The notes beneath the pieces were generated by a model that was not told where the DNA came from, ran no database searches, and saw only the letters and a program-made list of their open reading frames with translations. The translations under genes and the position numbers were made by a program. Positions 51,304 through 63,964 of a stretch of 64,000 nt of DNA are shown piece by piece. The first letter of the stretch is position 1. The number at the start of each line of letters is the position of its first letter. Origin of the DNA: Takifugu bimaculatus (Eukaryota; Chordata; Actinopteri; Tetraodontiformes; Tetraodontidae); NCBI GenBank assembly GCA_004026145.2, contig CP034992.1, forward strand, positions 11,385,209 through 11,449,208, read 5' to 3'.

Positions 51304-51609
51304 GGAGGCTTTTTATTCAGATTCGTTCATTGTGATAACACTGATTTACATTAATCCTGTAACAGGGCTAGTGAGCTAGCATTGTTCTGAGGCTCTAGCT
51401 TGCTAATCTTAGTCTAGCACAATGAAATGAAAAAGGTGCTCCCAGAAACCTGTTTAAAATGTGAATTAAAGGGAAGAGCCTGCTCAAAACCTTCTCCCAC
51501 AGGTGTAGAAGGAGAAACCCATATATTTACACACACACACACGCACACACCAGTTAGTGATAGTAATGTATAATGTAATGTACATAACATATTAGTTTTT
51601 CTTTTAGTG

Positions 51610-51736
51610 TTGTTTACCACTGGCTACTACTGTAACATGTGAATTTCCCCGATGTGCGATCAATAAAGTTGATCTTATCTTATCTTATCTTATCTTATCT
51701 TATCTTATCTTATCTTATCTTATCTTATCTTATCTT
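51610..51736. mobile_element. Non-LTR retroposon 3' tail with (TTATC)n
   Basis: GTGAATTTCCCCGATGTGCG, then ATCAATAAAGTTGATC, then about 13 perfect TTATC units. This arrangement is typical of the 3' ends of fish LINE/SINE insertions, which terminate in short tandem repeats. The 5' extent is unclear and no reverse transcriptase is present, so it is 5' truncated. Confidence 0.5.
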
Positions 51737-52962
51737 AAATTTGGCCTCACCCATTACCCACCAGTAGTGAACACACCTGCCAAGAACAGTGGGCAGCACC
51801 TTCCTGCCAGGGAACAATAGGGATTGGGTGCCTTGCTCAGGGACACTCCAGGCATTTGCTGTCCCAGAATCTTTGAACGAGCAACCCTGCTGTTACAAGA
51901 CCAATCCCTTGGATCTGAGCCATGAGCTGTCTGCCCCAAGTGGGTTTACACAATTTCTATTTACACTTAATCTTGAGCGATGCAAGCTTTCCATTTGAAC
52001 ACGATGATTTTGTTATCTGCCCTCCTGCCCCGGTGCTCCTCTGGTCCGTCTGCACTTCCTGATACTCTTGGTTTCATCAACATAAGTAGTTTGTCACACA
52101 GTTGCAGACAGTATTTACTTTGACTGCTCTACACAGCAGATCAGATGTTTTGCTCCCTGGCTGAACATCTGTGAGCCATTTGCGGTAGCCGCTTTATCGT
52201 GCATCGCCTCCGTTCGGAAGGTGAACGTGAATAGAGGTTGTCACGAAGACAAACGCTCTGCGTGCAATGCAGGGGCTTCTCCTGCAAGATGAAAGCTGAC
52301 GGGCGATTTGCTGAGAGTGATAATTGTGTTAAGAAGGTATAAGCTGAGGCCGAAGATTAAAGGCAGCACGGGCACAGTCGTCAGTTGTTGACACGATGAC
52401 AGTAACATAATTTTTACCTGCATAATTATGGTGTCTGCAAACAGGCACATGAATAGTTTAGAATAAACATCCATACTTTTGTATGCTCTCTATAATAAAC
52501 TCTTATTTAGGATTTCCGTATTGTTGATTTAGTTAGAAATCTGTGATGCTAACAGAACGTAAGGGGGAAAAAGTCTCATAAATATATGCGACAAATGCAG
52601 CAAAAGTTGCTGGAAGGGTCAAAACAAGCATGTGCAGGAATGTTGCCTGCAACTTGATGGTAATCTGACAAATATCACACCTGTATTTTCCTCAGCGTGC
52701 AGTGGGACCAATGTCAAATGGGATTCAGCTGAATAGGAACTCAGTGAGGACACATTGCTAGAAAATGAAATGAAAGATGACAATGGCCCCCTTTAACTTA
52801 CCAGGAGTTGCTTACAAATGTGGATGATGTCAGGGCCAAAGGAAACAAGGAAGGATAAACAAGAGAGGGAATTCAAATGGACTATTTCTATTGTCTGTTA
52901 TTGTGTGTTTCAGATAAAATTTGAAAAAAAAAAGAAAGATTTTTCCCTCTCAGGTTGTGAAG

Positions 52963-53026
52963 ATGTGGAGCTGCGTGTACCCAGTGATTCTCCTCCTGGC
53001 CTCCATTCAATGGGCTGAAGCTCAGG
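52963..53026 (+). CDS. col7a1: col7a1 exon 1: signal peptide
   Basis: Encodes MWSCVYPVILLLASIQWAEA followed by Gln-Gly. It is a classic secretory signal with a hydrophobic core and a likely cut after AEA. The donor is AGG|GTATAA at 53027. Confidence 0.88.
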
Positions 53027-56000
53027 GTATAAATGATTCCCCTTGTTTTCTTCTAAGAGTTAGCTCCATGTGTCTGCTCATTTGTAGAGAGAGAGAAGTG
53101 CTTTCTCATATATCAGACGTGTTATTTTCAGGCCGCTGTAATAACGTCCAAGCAGCAGATATTGTTTTCCTGATCGACGGATCATCAAGCATTGGGCGAG
53201 CTCACTTTCAGCAGGTGAAGGGCTTCTTGACTGGAATTGTCAAACCCTTTGCCCGCTCTGTCAGTGCATCAGGAATCCATTTTGGAGCGATCCAGTATAG
53301 CGACAACTCCAGGTGACTGAGGCGATTGACCCATTTTATCTACAATAAGGGAAAATGTCTGCGCAGGATTATGTGTTCAGACCTGTTCTGCTCTCCAGGG
53401 TTGAATTTAAGTTCAACACCTACCTAAACGGCACAAGCGTGGTCAAAGCCCTACAGAACCTGAAGTACAAGGGTGGAAACACGCGCACCGGTGCCGGCCT
53501 GAAATTCATAGCAGATAACTTTTTCAACCCTGCATCCAGTCGAGAGGTGCCAAAGGTGTGACGATTGGTTCTTTCCCTGCATGTAAAATTGCACATTTGA
53601 GCGCTGAAGCCTTTCATGCAGGCCTTTGCCTGTTTAAACCTGCGAATGGAAGAGCGTGAAGTTTTCCATGTTCCATGGTTCCTTGCCTTCCAGATTACCA
53701 TCCTGATCACGGACGGGAAATCACAGGATAACGTGGAAGCTCCTGCACAGAAGCTACGCAGTCAAGGAGTGTATATTTTTGCAATTGGTAGGTGCAATTT
53801 TATCTACAATAGTAGTTTGGACAGGAAAAATATTTTACCCGGCTATTTGCCTTGTTTGTTTAGGTGTAAAGAGTGCAGACACATATGAGTTGGCTCAAAT
53901 CGCCTCCCAGCCCAGCGCAGATTTCACAGCTTTTGTTGGGGAGTTTAAAATACTGGAGACGCTTCTTCCTATTGTGAACCACAGAGTGTGTTCCAAGGCA
54001 GGAGGAGTCTATGCAAGTGATGGTATGTTTAAGAAAGGTCACAGTTATGTGGTCTGTTATCTCAGGCGTTCATTGAAGTTTGCTTTTTGTTTTCCAGAGG
54101 CATTTTCTGGGCCATCCAACCTCCAGTTCACAGGTCAGACTTCAGATTCTCTCAGTTTTCGCTGGAGTGAAGCAAGGGGACCTGTGATTTCCTATTTGGT
54201 GCAGTATGTACCACTTTCTGGCCTTGGGCAGCCAATTTCAGCAGAACTACGGCAGGTGAGAGCAAGGACTTGTTGTGGTGTAGGGACCAACTCCTGCTAA
54301 TCGCCTAGCTTGTCTTTTGGATCAGTAAGCTACTAAGTAAAGCTAGAGCTTTGGTTGACTTTAGTAGGGAAGAAAATGACATGTTGTCAACAGAGATGAA
54401 AGCACAAACCTGCAACTATTCATCCTAATGGACTGTTATTAAAGGTCAGCCAACAATGAACAGTAATAGATTAAAGAATTTTCCTGCCACACTTGCTTTC
54501 CTGCTGCAACGGATTGTTGGAGAGTCATCCAGGCTCGTTTGTCATACACATTTGACCACTTTAATCCAATTTTGAAAAAGTATTTTAGAGAATATTCCTC
54601 GCAGAGATACGAATTAATGTCATATTTATTTTGATGGAGACGCTGTATGAAGGAAATTATGGAAAATCTTGAGGTTTAATCACAGATGCCCATCTGAAAC
54701 AGCTCTATTTATTCTATTTTTTTTTCAAAAGGCACTTTTTAAATTTTTATCTACTCCTTTATGGAGCAGATCGTAGTATAATCACTTTCCCAGCTCTGTT
54801 TTTACTGTAGCCGAGGCAAATATTTGAAAATAATTCCTCATGAGTTCTTGGTCATGACCAGTCATGGGTGAAGCCACTTTGGAAAGTAGTCCACTAGTTT
54901 GCAGGTTTTCTATCAATTTAAAGTAATCAGTGTAATTGCAGCCTTACCTACAAACAAAAGTACTCATCCATGAAAAGCTGTTTGCACATGTCAAAACTTA
55001 GCAGACAATCAGCCTCCCTTAAATGAACGACCTCTCACATCGAATCAAATTGTAGCTTAGCGGGATAATAAGAAGAGAGCTATTCCACATAGCGTTTTAT
55101 GCAACACTTTATGTTTGATGACAGAATATGAGCAAGTATATGAGCACCAAACACCAGTAGGCCACACGCGGATATTTTTCAACCCGACTGCAGTTGTGAA
55201 CTGTTGCCTACGCGTCATTCCCATTTTATTGATCCAGTTAGGATAAGAGGGATACTCCTCAGGTGAAATTGGAAGCATCTCCTCAATAATATAACCAGCC
55301 GCATGCTTTTAAATGTCACTCTTAGAGACAGTTTTATCGCGGCTCAAACTCAAACGCTATTGGTTTAGGGCCGAAGCACCACTGTCCTCCTCAGCAGGCC
55401 AGCAGGATGCAATAGCGCTCCTTAAATCACAGCGTTGGAATTCTTGTCGGAGCGGTTTGCTTTTTTAACAAATGCGAAACAATTGATAGTTTCACTAGCG
55501 AAACTAACGTAGTGTGTAACGCATGACTGCGAAACAGTAACCACAGTACTCACAACACGGGTCATGACTGCAAACCCATGCCTGTGGTTTAGGAACCAAC
55601 GTTTTTTTAGGAGAAACACAAATCTCCAGGCTATCTTTGGGTGGTCTTTGTGAAGCTACAGTACATAGATTAAAGACTGGCAAGTCAAAGTGTGAAATCC
55701 CCTGACAGAAAAGATGACGACAGCAGAAGTAGGATGTCATTCAGTTGAGCTCAACATTCACTCAAATCCTTTTGTGTCTTCCCTGCAGGAAACAGTGCCT
55801 CCCCGCCAGAGAAACTTCACAGCAGTGGAACTAAGATCAGGCACTGACTACCTGGTGACTGTTATTGCCCAGTTTCCCAACAGTGTCGAAGATGCTGTTT
55901 CTGCGAAAAAGAAAACCAGTGAGTAAACAGTCATGCATGCTCAGCACAAACTCTTTTGTGTTCACCCATTTCTAATGATACATCTCTAACATCTAACATA

Positions 56001-59000
56001 GGGTCTTTGCCAGGGGTGTCCAGTTTACGTCTGGTCCAAGCAGGCTTCTTCTCACTGTCTTTGAGCTGGTCCAGACCTTCAGTTCCAGTGCAGGGCTACA
56101 AACTCACCTATGGACCACGAGGTCAAACGCTACTTCTTTTACTGTCCCCCTTACCACCCCGGCATTGTTTACGGCAGAAACCGTAGGAGAAAAAAGATAT
56201 TACAGGTGTTAACAATATTAACAGTTAGTGGCAGGTTACAAAAACATGTTGGGAATGTAGAGCTGCCAGGCTTTTGTGAGGGAATATAATCTTTTTTGAG
56301 GCTTTGCTTCCTTCAGGCACTGGCTGTCACTAAGATTTTTACTGCTCAGCCATGTTCTATAAAATCCCAGTCCTGAAATTAGACATGGAAAACCTTTACT
56401 TGTGCATTTGGAATATATTGCTTCCTGTATTTCTAGAGACAGGGTGTTGATCATAACAGGTCCAAAATGTCCGGGCGCTTATGATTCAGGAGAGGAAAGT
56501 GGCCCCTGAGGGCTGAAATAAACATTTTTCCGCACATGTGGCAGGAGTGCCAGTCTCAAACGGAGCTGCTATCACTGACACTGGCAGATGTGGAGGTCTG
56601 TGTAGCCTGTAATGAAAAGTGTGGTGTTCGTACCTGCTCACCTGGCCCTGGGAGCAATCACGCTCTGTACAGTTGGCAGGCTGTCACTCACACCGGGGTG
56701 ACGATGTTGAAAACACCTTTTGATGTGTCTTAACCATAACCCCTCTCTTTTTGCTCCTGTATTATGTGCTGGGACGAGCAGGTCAGCCAGCAGCTCAGCT
56801 TTCAGAGAACTCTCTGGTGGCAGATTCCACATCAATCACCTTGGAGTCGCTTGAACCAGACACGGAATACGTCATCAGCCTGTATCCACTGTTTCCTCGA
56901 AACTCTGCAGCGCCGTCCGTCCTGACTGCCCGCACATGTAAATTCACACAATGAGACCGTTTCCCTATGTTTGGGGAACCCATGCTCGCCCAGTATTACT
57001 CAGACTGCCTTTGCGTTCCTGTTTTTGCTTGTTTTAGTGCGTCTGGAGGCAGTGCAGCAGCTCTCGGTGCAGACGGTGTCAGAGGGCAGCGTGCGTGTGC
57101 GATGGAGAGGTGTCCGCGGTGTGAGGGGCTACAGACTGATCCGTGGTCCGTTGAGAGGTCAGCGGGAAGCCAGCGTCGTTGGGCCTTGTACGAATGTGCG
57201 CACCGCTCAGTCGTTTGTGCTTTTATGATCCAAAAAGGTGATACAGTGGAGACTGTGGACCTAGCCAGCGACATCGAAGCACACACTTTGTCCAACTTGC
57301 AGCCCAACACTGACTACATCGTCACTGTCCTCACACTGTACGAGGGCAACGTTGAGGGTCCCGTGGCAACCGCCGCATTCAACATAGGTGGGTTGATTTC
57401 TTTCATACCTTCAGTTCGAGCTGAGTCCTGAGTCGTGAAGCAGAGACAAACGATGGCAACATTTTTCTCGTGCCTTTCTGTTTGCGGTACATGCCAAGGA
57501 CCACTTTGCTCACATTATGCATGCTTGCCATCTGTCTCTGGTGTGTAGTGCACATATGGTGTCAAGCCAGTTGGGCCAATGTTGCTCATTTGAGGGCTGG
57601 CTCGCCGCGAGGCCTCGGCATTGAGAGAAGAGGAGAGAAAACCTGAACTCTGAGAAACATGCATCAGTGTTCACCCCAGAACCTAGCGTGTGGGTTCAGC
57701 GTACCCAAATTAGGCTTGGAATCTATTATACTTCTACTGACTCTTCACTTTCTGCTCATTCAAAAAAAAATCCTTTTCAACTGATCTCTTATTTATATCT
57801 CTTAACAAAAACAATTAAGCTTTCTTTATTTACAATACTATTGATCCCAGTTAGCCACTTCATTAATTATCTCACTAAACATCTGATCCCATTTTATTTT
57901 TGTTTTTAGGGTTTTTTTCAGTTTCTCACAGACTGGATTCTAATACTTTTTTTAGCTTATAAATTGATCTAAGGGGGCACAAAAATCATTGATACCCACT
58001 GCAAGTTTGTTGAATTACACCACAAGAAATGTAAGTACTCTGTTTTAAATATATATAAAATCATGCCTTCAGGTTTTTATCAAAGCTGTCTCCCCAAGGA
58101 GCATTGGGTTGCCCCTGTGTGGGACCCATCCGACCTCTAGTTATTCCAAATTAGGGTTGTTGAGGCAGTTTCAAAATGTCTTGCATTACAATGCCAAGCT
58201 TTGCATACATATTGTCCATTATGTTGCTTTTTTGTCAGAAACTCCAGAGGAGCAGAGCCTCCGAACACACCCCACCGGGCCCTCCTCCATTCGCCTCACC
58301 TGGAGATATATTCAGTCTTCTCAAGGCTATCGTCTGGAGTGGCGAGCGGGAGAAGGTTAGACATGCTAATGCTATCATTCATAATCATACTATCGTCACT
58401 TAATAACAACAAAGCATCTTGATATACAGTGGAGGAAAAAAGTGTTCAGACGCCCTTCAAATTTTTTTGTTTATTGTTTACAAGAAAAAAAAACAAGCCC
58501 GATAAATTCTTGACAGTTTCAAGATGTCGGTTTTCAACATTGTTGGTTTCACAGTCAACAAATAACACAAAACTGAACCAACAAATAAATAACCCCTCAC
58601 ATGATCATTTGATATTTCGTAGTCTTGCTATTAGCGTGCAGTAGAACCCTGCACATGAACCATATAAGAACATTTAGTCCCTGTAGAATGCATAAAAATG
58701 AATGGCATTCGGCTTTCAGATGAAATAATAATATATTTTATTATTATTTCTATTTTTAATAGGGTGTAGCTATACAGTAGGTGAATGAAATTGCCTGATT
58801 TGCCATTGTGTTTCCAGAGGGCCGTGTCCAGAGACTCTCTTTTCCAAGGAGCACTACCAGTTATGAGCTAACAGGTCTGCAGCCCAGCACAGAATACATC
58901 ATCACCCTTTACACCCTGTATGAAGGTCGGGAGGTGGCCACTCCCGTCTCCACCACATCCAGAGGTACCTAACTTCATATGGCCGGATTTCTAGGTTCAG

Positions 59001-62000
59001 TGATGTTTGCAGGTTTTGCATGAAGTAAGATGTTGTCTGTGATGTTCTAGAAGAGCAGCCAGTTGGGAAAGTGTCCAACCTGAGAGTCGTGGAGTCTCTG
59101 GGAAGTACTGTTCGACTGGGCTGGACGGGTGTGGCTGGGGCCACACAGTACCGCATTTTTATCCTCAACAGAGAGGGTAAGCATCTGTTATTCTGAATCT
59201 ATTAATCTCTTCAACTGCTTACTTCTATTGATATGAACCCACTCCTGATTACACTCATGAAAGTGTGTGTATTTGTGTGTGTGTCATGCCATGTCAGTGG
59301 CTAGAGAGGAAATCCAGGTGATCCCTGGCAACCAGACAACGCTTGACCTAAGAGACCTGGCGGTGGGAGTGTCCTATGCAGTCAGTGTCACAGCACTCGT
59401 GGGAGAAAATGAAGGAGACCCAGTTAATGTTTACATCAAAACAGGTGACTGGAGATCTAGTTCACACACTTGATGAGGAAAGATTGGGATCCATCCATAA
59501 TGGATGTATTTAATAATCCCCATGGTTATTTTTCTGTTAGACCGCTCAATGATGACAGTTACCCCTTAATGCCTTTTATAGACTTTTAGAGTTGAAAATA
59601 TTTTAATATGTTTTATGTGTTACCCACGTGACCCTTCCTGATCTTCATTCCACCCAGCTCATGCTCTGGCTGGTTTTCCTCTAAAATGCTGCCCGCTGAC
59701 TCCTCGCCACTTTGTGCTGGCATTTGGGAGGTTTGCCAGTTAGAAAACCTCCATCATGAGTCAGTCCCTCTTCCTCTGCAAACATCTTGCAGAAAGCTGC
59801 TGTCTGATCCTCTTAAGGGCTTTTTTGCTTAATTAAAACGCCCTTCTTAGTTTCAACTCACCATGTGGAGAGACATTCTGCTTTTACAAATCCAATAGTA
59901 ACAGATTATAAATCTCAATATCAGGGTGTAACATGTAGGAAATACAACCATTCTATCAGTAGATTATACTAGTTGAGAGGATTTTTGATGTATGATCAAC
60001 AACACATGAAGACTGCCTTATTTCTCTGCTTTCTTTTGTGCGTTACATATTTCTCCCCTAATGGATCACTGGTAAGAAAGCTTCAATGTACTGTTTCATC
60101 AAAATGTGGCTTTCATTTGTATTGTGAAACGTAAATCAGGATGTTGCCACAACAATGAACATTAAACAGAAGAGCAGGCACAGAACACACGTGCACGCTG
60201 GAGGCTTAGTCTTTCTAACAGATGTACGGAGCAGCGGTGTGGTCTGAAGCCGTTCCTTGCTGAGAGGCTAAGACACAATATTGCTGCTATAAACCTGTTT
60301 ACATCCCGATGACCCCTTTTGATCCTTAATTAGAGATCCTTAAGCCTTAATGTGTCTTTGTAATCCTAATTTATTACATCGCTGACATTTTGTTATATGG
60401 GAAAAAGACAGCTGAGGAAATAGTTAAGAAAATAACATTCTAAATGAAGGCTTGGCCTAAAATTTGTTAGAACTATGAAAAGACCAAAGAATTCAGTGGG
60501 TGTACCTGGTACCGATTAAAACTCCTTACACGCTTAAGTTAGCGTATTGTTTTGCTTCCCGTTCCTTTGGTGTTTATTTATATCCACTTTGTTGGTTCAT
60601 GGACATTTTTGTCTCAGATTTCTGACTCAGATTTTTAGCAAACTCTTGTTCTTGAGGCAGACAAAACAGCGACTGGTTCAACAATTCATGGTTGTTGATT
60701 TCAAATTCAGTTTGATCTTAGGATGGACATCTCTTATATGTATTTACACACTCAGGAAACCAAATTTTAGTATGTTATTCAGGCAATTTCAACTTCTTTA
60801 TAATAAGTTTTGAAAATGTGAACAGCTGTTTTATGATTAGCACCTTGTGTTTTTGTTATATTTATTCTGAATTCTATATTATTGTAACACATTATATCAG
60901 CAGTTTTCTTGTTATCCACTGAGAGAACTTTCTTACTTCCCGTTGGGTGTTTTTAAAACACCCGTAATTTTGTTGGAAATCTTATGTCGTTTCATCAGTG
61001 TTTTAACCATACATGGGCTTTGGCACATCAAATCATTTATCGTTTTATTTTTAGAGCAAGGCTTGGGCGTAGTGACTGATCTCAAAGTGACTGACATAAA
61101 CAGCCGTAGAATTCGAATTGCCTGGGCTGGTGTTGCTGGGGCAACAGGGTACAGGATTTCTTGGAGTCAAGGCAGCGGTAAGCGTGAATTTGATTACTTT
61201 GAATCTTTGATTTGCTTCCATCCATCATTGTATCTTTAATCTTCAGCATTTTCCACCTTAATGATGCGTATAACTGTAGTAAAGCAGCTCTGTGTTCTTC
61301 ATGGCAGGTCCTGAAAAGTCCCGACTTCTGGGAGCAGAGGCCAGTACATTTATTATTGATGGCCTGCAACCAGATGAAGCAGTGGTCATTAGGGTTGCGG
61401 GTGTCTTTGATGGAGAGCGAGTTGGAAAGGCGGTCGAAGTGTCTTCTCGGACTAAATCGTATGGTGGGTCAAGGTCTGGCCTTCGTGTCACTGCTGTTAC
61501 TTCTCAGAAGATCCAGATTGCCTGGTCGCCTTCCAAAACCGCAACCGGCTATAGGATCATTTGGCGACGTAACAATGGTAAGAAATCCTAATCCAGGAAT
61601 GACAAATGTGAGAAGTGAGCCAGCTCTCAGGTGCTTTACATACTGTCTATAGAAACAACTGTCTTATTCCAGGTGCGGGTACAGAAACCACTCAGAATGT
61701 GCCTGCTGACACGTCTTCTTTCACCATTGAGGGGCTTCAGTCAGATTCATCATACACTGTGCAAGTTACTCCTGTCTTTGGATCTCTAGACGGAAGTCCT
61801 TCCATCCTGGCTATTAAAACAGGTACCTGCATCTGCCTGTTATTGGGAGAAGCTGCTTGGGTTCAAACTGGATGAGCTCGTATACAACAGCAGATTGTTG
61901 TTTTGTACCCTTCTAAATTCAGAATCAGATCAGTCCGTTGTTGGGATCGTGACATCCCTCCAAGTCCAAGAGTCTCGGGGAGAGGTTGTACGTGTCACCT

Positions 62001-63964
62001 GGGTTGGTGTCCAGGGAGCAACATCTTACCGCGTGTCTTGGAGGAAAACAGATGGTGATGGTTCAGTATATTCATTTTGAAGATTTATAAAGAATCTTTT
62101 TTTTTTTTAAAAGCACCAAGTCACCTTTTTTGCACTAGTCTATAATTGGCCGTGCTGTTGCAGGTGGTGAAGAGAAAAGTCAGCTGGTTGGAGGTGATGT
62201 GACTGCAGTGGATTTAGACCAGCTGGATCCTGGAGCCCAGTATGAGGTTCAGGTCAAGGCGATTGTTCAGAATAGAGAGGGACGCCCTGTTTCTGTCAGG
62301 ATCACCACACGTGAGTCCCACTTTTCTTACAAGTTTCAACCACTATCCCAAGTACAGAATAAACTGAGAAAACTGGATGTACTCTACTGTGATTTACATT
62401 TGCTTTTTAGAAGGTTCCTTGTGAATTTGCGTGAAAAATGAGTGCAATAACTAAATCTTAGGCAAGTATTTTAACAAACTTATCTCCACTACTGTTATTT
62501 GCTCTCTTTACAGCTGGTGCTGTCACCCCCGCGCCCCCATTATACTCCACAGCTTTACAGGTGGCAGAGGTTACCCAGAATTCTGTGCGGCTTGTCTGGA
62601 ATCCTTTACCGGGTGCCACAGGGTACATTCTGCGATGGGGTGATGAATTAGGTGAATCTTTTTATCATTTGAAATTAATTTAAGACTTTGTATATTCTTA
62701 CCATTTTGGCTTTTCTCAGATATTGGGAGGGATGTTTCTGTCACGCTGCCTGCTGCGTCCACCTCTTACCAGGTGACGGGGCTGCATCTGGGCCATCGAT
62801 ACCGTTTTACTGTCCAGCCCACATTTGCACGGGGACTGGGAGCGATGAGTTTTGTAGATGAAAGAACTGGTACGACACCTTCACTTTCAAGCGCGTAAAT
62901 ATCCGTAGCCACGCTTTCATTCCCCATGTAATCATGTCTGCAGTGTGTGTGGGTGGGCGTTTGGATGTGGTGTTTCTGGTGCCCGCCTCTACTGATAGAA
63001 TAAGCATCGCAGGCGCTCTCCGTAGGCTTCTCACAAGCGCAGCAGGATCTCTGAACACCATCGGAGCCCGCGATTCACAGGTGCTTGTTCTTTTAGCCTG
63101 TACGTTTTGACTGGTGTGCGCCTCACGTTTTCATCATTTGATTTCCTTTTTCTTTCAGGTGGGCATTGTAGTGTATGGTTACAGACCCAAAATGTGGTTC
63201 CTCCTCAATAGCCACGACAGGTCTGATACACTTCTGCAAAAGATTGAGGCAACACCCTTTGATGAAACCCCTGGAAATAACATAGGTCAAATCTTAGAGA
63301 TACATCTGTGTTTGGAAATAGTTCTTATTTTTCTTAGTCTGTATTTGTGTGTCTCCCTCTGCAGGTGAAGCAGTGACCTTCACTACACGATACCTCCTGA
63401 CCCCTGCAGCTGGACGAAGGCCTATGGTTCCCGGCGTTGTCGTCATCATCGGAGATAAAAAGTCTTCTGACAACCTAACGCTTGTGACAAACATTCTCAG
63501 AGCTACAGGTGTGAAAATCTCTGTCAAATAAAGAAGAAATGTAAGTTTAAATGTATGGTTAAACACTTGTTTAACTTGTTTAACTCAGGTGTCAAGGTGT
63601 TGGCCGTGGGTATCGGTCAGGCAGATACTGAGGAGTTGCGTCGGGCTGTGACGGACGGCAGCACGCAGAATATCCTCTACACCCCTGAAGCGTCACAGTT
63701 GGACTCACTGCACACCAGATTAGCAGAATTACTGTGTAGCATTGCCAAAATACGAGATGTAAGAGGAACCACTGCTCAAACATGTTGTTTTATAGTATGG
63801 AGAACATGGTGGAGGGCGTCTTTTTATTATGCAGACTAGAAAGGACTCAATAATAGCCAGAAAGCTGCCTGTAAAAGAAACAAAACTTTTTATTTTGTTG
63901 CCTTTATTCCCATTTTGTTTAGGGCGGTCCACTTCCAGACCGTTGTCCCGCTCAGTGTCCTCGG
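52963..63964 (+). CDS. col7a1: Collagen VII alpha-1, complete NC1 region (3' partial)
   Basis: Collagen VII forms the anchoring fibrils that tie epithelial basement membrane to the underlying stroma; the NC1 region binds laminin-332 and other matrix proteins. Twenty-seven exons (coordinates in the domain entries) give 3756 nt, or 1252 codons, all in phase. That agrees closely with the human NC1 length (about 1253 residues). Order: signal peptide, VWA1, nine FN3 domains, VWA2, Cys-containing linker. The window ends at the last NC1 exon, before any Gly-X-Y triplets. The ATG at 52963 is 10 nt after a good acceptor (TTTCCCTCTCAG), so an upstream non-coding exon probably exists. Most FN3 exon borders are phase 1, the usual pattern for FN3 modules. 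A teleost col7a1-like duplicate is possible, but the gene neighbourhood favours col7a1. Confidence 0.95.
53132..54022 (+). CDS. col7a1: col7a1 exons 2-5: first VWA domain
   Basis: Exons 53132-53312, 53399-53555, 53694-53787 and 53864-54022. The von Willebrand A domain shows the metal-site DGSSS motif in ADIVFLIDGSSSIG, then KYKGGNTRTGAGL and the conserved ITILITDGKSQDN. It ends at HRVCSKAGGV, whose Cys is conserved in collagen VII. Introns are only 76-138 bp. Confidence 0.93.
54098..62869 (+). CDS. col7a1: col7a1 exons 6-22: nine FN3 domains
   Basis: Exons: 54098-54255, 55789-55918, 56002-56121, 56782-56937, 57038-57157, 57238-57387, 58239-58355, 58818-58964, 59051-59176, 59298-59444, 61055-61177, 61308-61577, 61673-61822, 61923-62054, 62164-62310, 62514-62651, 62720-62869. 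Each fibronectin III domain is normally split over two exons: the first half ends in a Tyr-Arg-x-x-Trp type strand and the second carries the L-x-P-x-T-x-Y motif, as in LTGLQPSTEYIITLYTL. The 270-bp exon at 61308 is an exception: it holds the second half of FN3-6 and the first half of FN3-7 with no intron between. Larger introns (54256-55788, 57388-58238, 59445-61054) contain no recognised features. Confidence 0.92.
62944..63758 (+). CDS. col7a1: col7a1 exons 23-26: second VWA domain
   Basis: Exons 62944-63080, 63159-63285, 63365-63508, 63589-63758. The domain starts at VCVGGRLDVVFLVPASTDR, so the DxSxS metal motif is absent, as it is in the human second VWA. NNIGEAVTFTTRYLLTPAAG and GVKVLAVGIGQADTEELRR match collagen VII in position and sequence. 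The degenerate metal site suggests ligand binding without a classic MIDAS. Confidence 0.92.
63923..63964 (+). CDS. col7a1: col7a1 exon 27: Cys-rich end of NC1
   Basis: A 42-nt phase-0 exon encoding GGPLPDRCPAQCPR, equivalent to the two-cysteine linker before the triple helix. Donor GTGAGA at 63965. The Gly-X-Y coding exons must follow to the right. Confidence 0.88.

Larger units (their letters stand above)
40191..52962. other. Intergenic region, iws1-like to col7a1
   Basis: The IWS1-like gene (minus) and col7a1 (plus) diverge from this 12.8-kb region, so it should contain both promoters. No further protein-coding gene was recognised. It holds the minisatellite, hAT-type elements, CTCF-like motifs and retroposon tail listed separately. 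Unexplained minus-strand ORFs (43253-43483, 44418-44669, 49226-49525, 49638-49979) have no domain that I recognise. Confidence 0.5.
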
